Below, in pieces: positions 55,216-61,966 of a stretch of 64,000 nt of DNA. The stretch is from the NCBI GenBank assembly GCA_030706605.1, contig JAUZOE010000008.1:62001-126000 (forward strand), in the 5' to 3' direction. Below the pieces are notes generated by a model. It was not told the origin of the DNA. It saw nothing but the letters and a program-made list of their open reading frames with translations, and did not search any database. Source of the stretch: Bacteroidota bacterium. GTDB taxonomy: Bacteria; Bacteroidota; Bacteroidia; Chitinophagales; Chitinophagaceae. Position numbers and translations under genes: made by a program. Each line of letters starts with the position of its first letter. Positions within the stretch are counted from its first letter, which is position 1.

Positions 55216-56571
55216 TTAAATATCATATTTGTTGAGTCTTCTGTATAAAGCAGTTCTTGTAAGACCAAGCTCTTTTGCTGCCCTGCTTATATTACCATTA
55301 TGTTTTTCTATTACCCGCAAAATGGTATTTTTTTCTACAGCATTTAAATTTAAATCTACAGGTAATGCCCCAGATACTGCACTTGATTCTATCGGAGAAA
55401 AAATAAGGTCAGAAGAAGTAAGTCCTTCTCCATCTGCCATGATTACGGCCCTCTCCATTGTATATTGAAGCTCGCGTACATTTCCGGGAAAGGGATATTG
55501 TTTTAATTTTTCAATAGCCTTCAGATCCAGTACAGGAGGTGATTTCAAATATTTTTCAGCATATATACCAGCAAAATGTTTTGCCAATAAAATAATATCA
55601 TCTTCTCTTTTTCGCAAAGGCGGCACCACTATTTCAACAGTATTGATACGATAAATAAGATCTTTTCTAAAACGGTTTTCATTGGCCAATTCACTAAGAG
55701 GCAGGTTGGTAGCGCATATTAACCTTATATCAATATTTATTGGCTCATTAGACCCCAGTCGTATTACCTGCCGGTTTTGTAGAATACTTAATAATTTTGC
55801 CTGCTGCTGTAATGAAATATTTCCAATTTCATCAAGAAACAATGTGCCCCCGTTTGCCGATTCAAAACGGCCTTCCCGGTCATCCACGGCTCCGGTAAAA
55901 GAACCCTTTTTATGACCAAATAACTCACTTTCAAAAAGCGATTCTGTAAGTGCCCCTAAGTCTACTTTTACAAATGACTTTTGAGCACGGAGTGAGTTTT
56001 GCTGAATAGCTTTTGCTATTAAATCCTTACCGGTACCATTTTCACCTAGTATCAAAATATTGGCATCAGTAGGAGCAATTTTTTCAATTTTATAAAAAAT
56101 ATCTTTCATTACTTCTGAACTCCCCAAAAGCTCATTTCCAATTACTGAAGAAGCCGAGGCCTGTTTTAGAGTACTGACTTTCCCTTTTACTTTTAAAGTT
56201 TCTTTTAAGGTTTCCAACAACTTTTCATTATGCCAGGGCTTTACCATAAAATTGGCAGCCCCTTCCTTTAATGACCTTACAGCAAGATCAATATCTCCAT
56301 AAGCTGTGATCATGACAACCTCATTTTCAGGTCCCATCTCTTTTATCTTTTTTAACCAAAACAAGCCTTCATTACCCGTATTAATTGAACTGGTAAAATT
56401 CATATCCAGCATTATTAAATCAAAAGATTTTTGTTCTAAGATAGAATGTATGTTTTGAGGATTTTTCTCTGTTACCACTTCCTTTACTTCTGTTTTCAAC
56501 AATAACCGGACAGCAGTCAATATATCAACATCATCATCAATGATTAATATGGAAGCATTTTTTAAATTCAT
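55216..56571 (-). CDS. Sigma-54-dependent response regulator (NtrC family)
   Basis: A 451-residue activator. Receiver domain 1-120 with acidic pocket D12-D14, phosphorylated Asp56 and Lys111. AAA+ domain about 145-385: Walker A GENGTGKD at 176-183, the sigma-54-contacting loop GSFTGA at 223-228, Walker B GGTLFLDEIG and the second-region ATNLPL. C-terminal Fis-type helix-turn-helix about 405-450 (NGNISRAAKELGLTRTALYR). The GxFTGA loop means it works with RpoN. Repeated 17-bp motifs and sigma-54-like promoters just upstream of its divergent neighbours are its probable targets. Transcribed ahead of the histidine kinase. Confidence 0.95.
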   Translation of the reverse strand: MNLKNASILIIDDDVDILTAVRLLLKTEVKEVVTEKNPQNIHSILEQKSFDLIMLDMNFTSSINTGNEGLFWLKKIKEMGPENEVVMITAYGDIDLAVRSLKEGAANFMVKPWHNEKLLETLKETLKVKGKVSTLKQASASSVIGNELLGSSEVMKDIFYKIEKIAPTDANILILGENGTGKDLIAKAIQQNSLRAQKSFVKVDLGALTESLFESELFGHKKGSFTGAVDDREGRFESANGGTLFLDEIGNISLQQQAKLLSILQNRQVIRLGSNEPINIDIRLICATNLPLSELANENRFRKDLIYRINTVEIVVPPLRKREDDIILLAKHFAGIYAEKYLKSPPVLDLKAIEKLKQYPFPGNVRELQYTMERAVIMADGEGLTSSDLIFSPIESSAVSGALPVDLNLNAVEKNTILRVIEKHNGNISRAAKELGLTRTALYRRLNKYDI

Positions 56572-56708
56572 TGCTAAATTTTATTCAAATATTTAAATAT
56601 AAAAACTCATAAAAAGTCAAAGGGAACCCTTTTAGATTTTTTAAAATTAAATATTAATGAATAAATAATTTTTATTTTTTATTACTTGTTTCAAAAGCGG
56701 ATACTCAT

Positions 56709-56725
56709 TGTATCAATAGCGTACA
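56709..56725 (+). promoter_or_regulatory. 17-bp activator-site motif, copy 1
   Basis: TGTATCAATAGCGTACA, with partial dyad TGTA...TACA. Its start is 69 bp before the TGG of the sigma-54-like promoter. Similar motifs occur at 57104 and 57126. Confidence 0.55.
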
Positions 56726-56776
56726 GTATACTTTAACACTCAATTTTTCATTTGCTGAAAACCAATTCATTACGTT

Positions 56777-56793
56777 TTGGCACAGTGTTGCTT
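56777..56793 (+). promoter_or_regulatory. Sigma-54-like promoter before the 62-residue protein
   Basis: TTGGCACAGTGTTGCTT resembles the -24/-12 promoter (GG...GC), but GG and GC are 9 bases apart where 10 is standard. It lies 100 bp before the small gene's ATG. Confidence 0.45.
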
Positions 56794-56892
56794 ATTACCT
56801 TTCCTACTCAATAATCTAACAATATAAATTTTAAAGACGCATTAAAAAGTTAAAACAAAAAAAGAAAATAAAAACTTATAAAAAACAAAATC

Positions 56893-57081
56893 ATGAAACT
56901 CAAAACCAACAATCTATTAGAAGAACTAAGCAATACCGAAGTAAATAATCTTACCATAGTTGTAGATGAAACATTGGCTCAAAATCTCAAAAAAGAAGAT
57001 CACAAAAATTTCACCGTTGCGAAATTATGGGATATTCAACGCCGGAAAAAAAATCTATATTCCAGAAAATTTTATTATTAA
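56893..57081 (+). CDS. Small protein of unknown function (62 aa) at the exporter locus
   Basis: Starts MKLKTNNLLEELSNTEVNNL, no signal peptide or membrane segment, hydrophobic-helical first half, then a strongly basic, aromatic C-terminus (QRRKKNLYSRKFYY). I do not recognise the family. It has its own sigma-54-like promoter and activator motif, and lies directly before the adaptor gene of the exporter, on the same strand. A leader-plus-core peptide precursor is one possibility because of the acidic front and basic end, but there is no Gly-Gly cleavage site and no modification enzyme gene in view. A small regulatory protein is equally possible. Confidence 0.55.
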   Translation: MKLKTNNLLEELSNTEVNNLTIVVDETLAQNLKKEDHKNFTVAKLWDIQRRKKNLYSRKFYY

Positions 57082-57103
57082 AAAAAAACACTATTAAAAA
57101 CAC

Positions 57104-57120
57104 TGTATCAGTAGTGAACG
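57104..57120 (+). promoter_or_regulatory. 17-bp activator-site motif, copy 2 (degenerate)
   Basis: TGTATCAGTAGTGAACG agrees with copy 1 at 12 of 17 positions and starts exactly 22 bp before copy 3, i.e. about two helical turns. Confidence 0.45.
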
Positions 57121-57125
57121 ATTGG

Positions 57126-57142
57126 TGTATCAATATCGTACA
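57126..57142 (+). promoter_or_regulatory. 17-bp activator-site motif, copy 3
   Basis: TGTATCAATATCGTACA differs from copy 1 at one base. It begins 68 bp before the TGG of the next sigma-54-like promoter, almost the same distance as for copy 1. Confidence 0.55.
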
Positions 57143-57192
57143 CTTTCTTAAAATTAATCTTTATAAATAATAGAAATACAACAGTTTATGTT

Positions 57193-57208
57193 ATGGCATG
57201 AATTTGTA
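57193..57208 (+). promoter_or_regulatory. Sigma-54-like promoter before the exporter adaptor gene
   Basis: ATGGCATGAATTTGTA resembles TGGCAY...TTGY with the same short 9-base spacing as the promoter at 56777; the -12 GC is GT here. Confidence 0.4.
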
Positions 57209-57236
57209 TAATTGTTAATAATTAAAAAAAATAACC

Positions 57237-58493
57237 GTGGATAGAACGATCGCAAAAAAAAGATGGACAACAAAAAAAATACTAACTATTGCCGGCATTG
57301 TAGCTTTGGTTGGCCTGATTGCAGCCAGTTATTATTTCACTTCCGGGAAAAGTAAATTGAATGTAGATACAGAACGCATTACAATCAGTGAAATTACAAA
57401 AGGAACTTTCCAGGAAAACATTCCTGTAAATGGAGTAGTGTTACCGCTTACCACAATATACCTGGATGCAGTAGAAGGTGGCCGGGTTGAAGAAAAATAT
57501 GTAGATGACGGCGCTATCATGAAAAAAGGACAACCTATTTTAAGATTGTCTAATACAGATTTACAATTGAGCCTGGTAACCCAGGAAACCAATGTATATA
57601 ACCTGGTAACCCAAATGCAGATTTCAAAAAATGCAGCTCAACAAAACACTGTTGGCAAACTCAATCAAATGACTGATGTAGTGAGCCAACTGAAAGAAGC
57701 AGAACGTGTTTACAATTTAGATAAACATCTGTATGATCAAAAGGTTATCGGCTCACAGGAATATCAAAAAGCATTAAATGATTATAATTATTATAAGCAA
57801 AAAGAAAAACTTACGGAAAGAATTCTTCAACAGGATTCGATATCTACAGAACAACAGTTGAAACAGGCAAGACAATCATTTGAAGGTTCGCAAAATGCCT
57901 TGAATGTAATGAAACAAAAAGTAGGAGATCTTATTGTAAGAGCACGAATAGACGGACAGCTAACTTCGCTGGATGCTGAAGTGGGACAATCAATAAACAA
58001 AGGAGAACGGCTTGGGCAAATAGATGTATTGGACGGCTTTAAAGTGAGAGTGGATGTGGATGAACATTATTTATCAAGAATATACACAGGCCTAAAAGGT
58101 ACTTTTAGTTTTAATGATACTACTTATACTCTTGAGATTAAAAAAGTGTACTCGCAAATAACCAGTGGTCGCTTCCAGGTGGATATGGACTTTACTGGCA
58201 AGGTGCCAACAGGCATTCGTCGCGGGCAAACCCTGCAGATATTGTTGGCGCTTAGCGAAGCAAGAACCGCAGTGCTTCTGCCGAAGGGTGGTTTTTATCA
58301 GCAAACAGGAGGCAACTGGATATTTAAAGTAAGTGACGATGGCTCTAAGGCTTTTAAAGTGGACATTCAATTAGGGAATCAAAATCCTGATTATTACGAA
58401 GTGTTACAGGGGTTAAAGCCGGGAGATAAAGTAGTTACATCCAGTTATGAAAATTATGGAGATATGCAGGAACTGGTGTTGAAGAAACCTTAA
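57237..58493 (+). CDS. Efflux periplasmic adaptor (HlyD/MacA-like membrane fusion protein)
   Basis: A 418-residue inner-membrane-anchored adaptor that links the ABC exporter to an outer-membrane channel. GTG start; N-terminal anchor helix about 15-34. The lipoyl/barrel-sandwich halves are VEEKYVDDGAIMKKGQPILRL (first, about 82-102) and VRARIDGQLTSLDAEVGQSI (second, about 238-257), separated by a long coiled coil (about 105-235, rich in Gln and Lys). Beta-barrel and membrane-proximal domains follow, ending LQGLKPGDKVVTSSYENYGD. No outer-membrane TolC-type gene lies in the window. First large gene of the exporter run, behind activator motifs and a sigma-54-like promoter. Confidence 0.92.
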   Translation: MDRTIAKKRWTTKKILTIAGIVALVGLIAASYYFTSGKSKLNVDTERITISEITKGTFQENIPVNGVVLPLTTIYLDAVEGGRVEEKYVDDGAIMKKGQPILRLSNTDLQLSLVTQETNVYNLVTQMQISKNAAQQNTVGKLNQMTDVVSQLKEAERVYNLDKHLYDQKVIGSQEYQKALNDYNYYKQKEKLTERILQQDSISTEQQLKQARQSFEGSQNALNVMKQKVGDLIVRARIDGQLTSLDAEVGQSINKGERLGQIDVLDGFKVRVDVDEHYLSRIYTGLKGTFSFNDTTYTLEIKKVYSQITSGRFQVDMDFTGKVPTGIRRGQTLQILLALSEARTAVLLPKGGFYQQTGGNWIFKVSDDGSKAFKVDIQLGNQNPDYYEVLQGLKPGDKVVTSSYENYGDMQELVLKKP

Positions 58494-58563
58494 GAAAAAC
58501 TCTGTCAATCCTGTGTAATTTTTGGATGATATAAAATTTTAAGTTCTGTAAATCATTTTTATG

Positions 58564-58574
58564 AAAAAAAAAAA
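58564..58574 (+). repeat. Poly-A tract at the start of the small secreted protein gene
   Basis: Eleven A follow the ATG at 58561-58563. Ten would put that ATG in frame with the open reading frame starting at TTG 58577. Confidence 0.75.
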
Positions 58575-58576
58575 TA

Positions 58577-58762
58577 TTGCTAAAAATTGCTACCGCTTTA
58601 TTCGCCATCGCATTCATTTTTTTGTTTCAATGGAAAACTACTCAGGCCAAATGTGTTTGCAAAATCAATATGCACTCAAAATGCGTTAAACCCAATGACT
58701 CTAAAAAAGTTCCTACCGGCTCTGGTTTTTATCCGGCCCAGGATCTAATCATAAAAATTTAA
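58577..58762 (+). CDS. Small secreted Cys-containing protein, start off-frame by one base
   Basis: The open part begins at a TTG and encodes a hydrophobic helix (IATALFAIAFIFLF), then AKCVCKINMHSKCVKPN and a short polar tail, 61 residues. A natural start, ATG at 58561 followed by Lys codons, is out of frame by one base in an eleven-A run; with ten A the gene would encode a 66-residue protein with a normal Sec signal peptide and a mature peptide of about 35-40 residues with three Cys (CxC plus one). So it is either a sequence error, a broken gene, or read by slippage. It sits between the adaptor and ATPase genes, so an association with the exporter is likely; function unknown. Confidence 0.5.
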   Translation: MLKIATALFAIAFIFLFQWKTTQAKCVCKINMHSKCVKPNDSKKVPTGSGFYPAQDLIIKI

Positions 58763-58789
58763 AAAAACAATTAATAAAAAATAAAAACC

Positions 58790-59467
58790 ATGATCAAAAT
58801 TAAAGACCTGGAAAAAATTTATCGCACAGAAGAAGTGGAAACTGTTGCGTTGAACAAGCTCTCTTTCAATGTAAAAGAAGGCGAATTTGTAGCCGTAATG
58901 GGACCCTCAGGTTGCGGCAAATCTACCCTGTTAAATATCCTGGGATTATTAGATGATCCAGATAGTGGTAGTTTTTTATTCAACGGAATTGAAGTAGCTC
59001 ATTTCAATGAAAGAAAAAGAGCTGATTTGAGAAAACGAAATATCGGGTTCGTCTTCCAGAGCTTTAATTTAATTGACGAGTTAACTGTTTTTGAAAATGT
59101 AGAATTGCCTTTGATTTACCTGGGTATAAAAAGTGATGAAAGGAAAAAACGGGTAGAAAATGTATTAGATAAAATGCAAATCATGCATCGCCGCAATCAC
59201 TATCCACAACAACTCTCGGGTGGCCAGCAGCAAAGAGTAGCCGTAGCCAGGGCAGTAGTCAACAATCCAAAACTAATTCTTGCAGATGAACCTACCGGAA
59301 ATCTTGATTCATCCAATGGTAATGAAGTGATGCAACTACTTACGGAACTCAATGAACAGGGTACTACAATCATTATGGTAACCCACAGCGAGCACGATGC
59401 ACGCTTCAGCCATCGCATTATCCGCATGCTTGACGGGCAGACAGTTACAGAGAATATTTTGGTGTGA
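58790..59467 (+). CDS. ABC transporter ATP-binding protein (MacB/LolD-like)
   Basis: A 225-residue ATPase subunit. Walker A GPSGCGKST at 38-46, Q-loop FVFQSFNLIDEL near 88-99, signature LSGGQQQR at 142-149, Walker B LILADEPTG at 162-170 and the switch His199 in VTHS. The LNKLSFNVKEGEF start and the length match the MacB/LolD/FtsE class that energises mechanotransmission by FtsX-type permeases rather than classical importers. It is followed by two such permease genes. Confidence 0.95.
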   Translation: MIKIKDLEKIYRTEEVETVALNKLSFNVKEGEFVAVMGPSGCGKSTLLNILGLLDDPDSGSFLFNGIEVAHFNERKRADLRKRNIGFVFQSFNLIDELTVFENVELPLIYLGIKSDERKKRVENVLDKMQIMHRRNHYPQQLSGGQQQRVAVARAVVNNPKLILADEPTGNLDSSNGNEVMQLLTELNEQGTTIIMVTHSEHDARFSHRIIRMLDGQTVTENILV

Positions 59468-59544
59468 TATCAACGCCAGGTATAAAAATTTAACTTTAAG
59501 GCGATTGGGTTCCTTCCTCATACCTAATATTTAAAGTAATAGCT

Positions 59545-61920
59545 ATGTTTAAAAATTATTTCAAAACCGCATGGAGGAGTTTATGGAAAAATAAATTTTA
59601 CACAGCAATAAACATCAGTGGTTTGGCGGTAGGATTAGCAACGGGAATCATGTTATTATTGTGGGTACAAAACGAAAAAAGCTACGATAAATTCAATAAA
59701 GATTACCAGCACATTTACCGGCTGAGCACTCATTTTAATTCTGATGGCGAAAAACAAACATGGACAGGAGTCCCTGGCCCTTTGGCAGTTTTTGCAAAGT
59801 CTATGCCCGAAGTTCAGTCTTTAGTAAGAACACAAAATGAATTTGACCAGGTACTTTCTAATAAAGACAGAACTAAAATATTTGACGGAAATAAAGTAGC
59901 AGCCGTTGATAGCGGATTTTTTAACCTTTTTAGTTTTCATTTATTAAGAGGAAATAAGGCTACTCTTTTCCCGAATATTAATTCTGTAGTACTTACAAAA
60001 TCCACTTCAGAAAAGCTCTTTGGAGATGATGATGCAATGGGCAAAACGATCATCTTTAATAAAACAAATTTTACTGTAACAGGTGTATTAGAAGATTTTC
60101 CAAAAAATTCTTCTATTCAATATGATGCCATATTTCCGATGGGATATTTAGCACAGGATTTTACTGCGAGTGGTGGAAACGGAGACTGGAAAACTATTGA
60201 TGAGGACCTGGGTGATTTTTCTTTTACCACTTTTGTAAAATTACAATCCAATGCAAATCCCGAAAAAATTGGCCAGCAATTTTCTGCGGAATATAAAAAA
60301 GCCAGAAACGGTGATAGCCAGGCATCTTTTGGATTACAGAATTTAGCCGATATACATTTGATAAGCGCTGACGGTAATGATGCTGCCAAACGCATGGTAC
60401 AGATATTTATGCTGGTAGTGATTTTGTTATTAACAATTGCCAGCATCAATTATGTAAATCTTTCAACGGCACGTTCCTTAATCAGGGCAAAAGAAGTAGG
60501 CATCAGAAAAATTATCGGCGCGAAAAAGCAACAATTATTTTTCCAGTTTACAGTAGAGACAATAATGCTTTTTTGCTTTGCTGCAGCGCTTGCAATTATT
60601 TTAATATTCCCGCTAATGCCCCTATACAACAACATTTCAGGAAAAACTTTATTATTCAATCTAAAAGACATCAACGTTTGGAAAGTAATTGGTTTGGCAG
60701 TCCTCGGCACATTAGCTGCCTCAAGTATCTACCCTGCTTTTTTGTTATCTTCTTTTAAACCAATAGAATCTTTAAAAGGGAAAATCGCTTCCGGATTGGG
60801 GATTGCAACTTTTAGAAAGGCATTGGTAGTTTTTCAATTTGCCATTTCGGTTATTCTTCTGGTAAGCACCTTTGTCATGGGAAACCAAATGAGCTTTATA
60901 AAAAATAAAGATTTGGGTTATGATAAAGATTATGTTTTTTCTGTGCCGTTAACAAACGAAGCTATGAATCATTTAGATGCTGTAAAAACAGAATTAAAAA
61001 ATGATCCTGGGATTTTAAATGTAGCCGCATCCAATTCATATGATTTTTCAAATGTAAGCCAGTCAAACGGTGACCTTGATTGGGAAGCAAAGCCGCCAAA
61101 CAGCAATATGATCATTACACAGGTTTCCGTAGATAAAGATTTTATTCCGACGATGAAAATAAAATTTTCTGAAGGTAGCAATTTCGACGGCACACCTGCG
61201 GATAGTTCTCATTTTATTTTAAATCAAATCGCAGTGCAAAAGATGGGTTTAAAACCTCCTTACGTGGGACAGCAAATTTCTTTTCACAATAAAAAAGGAA
61301 CAATTATCGGTATAGCAAAAGATTTTAATTTCCAATCATTAAAGGAGAAAATTGCTCCGTTAATATTTTTTACAGGTTGGGATAAAAATATTCTTTACAT
61401 ACGCACTACTGGACAGGGTGCCCAACAGGCAATAGCTTCAGTAGAAAATCAATATAAAAAATATGCGGGAGATGTACCTTTTAAATATAATTTCTTAGAT
61501 AAAAGTTTTGAAGCACAATATAAAACCGATCAGCGTTCCGGTGTTTTATTTAATGTTTTTGCAGGTATCGCTATTTTCATTTCATGCCTGGGATTATTTG
61601 GGTTAGCAACCTACACAGCCGAAGTAAAAAGAAAAGAAATCGGGATAAGAAAAGTATTGGGTTCTAGCGTGACAGGGATTGTACAAATGATCAGCAAAGA
61701 TTTTTTAAAGCTGGTAATTATTTCCATTGTAATAGCTGTACCCGTGGCCTGGTGGGCTATGAATAAATGGCTGGAAGGTTTTGCATATAGAATAAATATT
61801 TCGTGGTGGGTGTTTGTATTGGCAGGAGTTCTGGCGCTGATGATTGCTTTGGCAACAGTGAGCTTTCAGGCAATAAAGGCAGCGGTTGCAAACCCGGTGA
61901 AAAGTTTGAGAACGGAATAG
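59545..61920 (+). CDS. ABC transporter permease with MacB periplasmic domain and FtsX domains
   Basis: A 791-residue inner-membrane protein. N-terminal NYFKTAWRSLWKNKFYTAIN and first transmembrane helix (about 20-40), a large periplasmic MacB_PCD domain (about 41-270), then three helices of an FtsX domain (about 285-430), a second periplasmic domain, and a second FtsX unit (about 670-791, GIRKVLGSSVTGIVQMISKD). Eight predicted transmembrane segments in total, the duplicated layout common in Bacteroidota. With the ATPase it should form a MacB-like pump driving export from the periplasm through the adaptor. Substrate unknown. Confidence 0.92.
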   Translation: MFKNYFKTAWRSLWKNKFYTAINISGLAVGLATGIMLLLWVQNEKSYDKFNKDYQHIYRLSTHFNSDGEKQTWTGVPGPLAVFAKSMPEVQSLVRTQNEFDQVLSNKDRTKIFDGNKVAAVDSGFFNLFSFHLLRGNKATLFPNINSVVLTKSTSEKLFGDDDAMGKTIIFNKTNFTVTGVLEDFPKNSSIQYDAIFPMGYLAQDFTASGGNGDWKTIDEDLGDFSFTTFVKLQSNANPEKIGQQFSAEYKKARNGDSQASFGLQNLADIHLISADGNDAAKRMVQIFMLVVILLLTIASINYVNLSTARSLIRAKEVGIRKIIGAKKQQLFFQFTVETIMLFCFAAALAIILIFPLMPLYNNISGKTLLFNLKDINVWKVIGLAVLGTLAASSIYPAFLLSSFKPIESLKGKIASGLGIATFRKALVVFQFAISVILLVSTFVMGNQMSFIKNKDLGYDKDYVFSVPLTNEAMNHLDAVKTELKNDPGILNVAASNSYDFSNVSQSNGDLDWEAKPPNSNMIITQVSVDKDFIPTMKIKFSEGSNFDGTPADSSHFILNQIAVQKMGLKPPYVGQQISFHNKKGTIIGIAKDFNFQSLKEKIAPLIFFTGWDKNILYIRTTGQGAQQAIASVENQYKKYAGDVPFKYNFLDKSFEAQYKTDQRSGVLFNVFAGIAIFISCLGLFGLATYTAEVKRKEIGIRKVLGSSVTGIVQMISKDFLKLVIISIVIAVPVAWWAMNKWLEGFAYRINISWWVFVLAGVLALMIALATVSFQAIKAAVANPVKSLRTE

Positions 61921-61966
61921 AAAATAAATAGCTAACAGCCAATAGCTATTTGCGCAAAACAAATTT

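Larger units (their letters stand above)
56572..56892. other. 321-bp divergent control region, regulator / small protein
   Basis: It holds one copy of the 17-bp activator motif (56709-56725) and a sigma-54-like promoter (56777-56793) directed at the 62-residue protein gene. The AT-rich left end precedes the response regulator and shows no clear -7 box. Confidence 0.5.
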
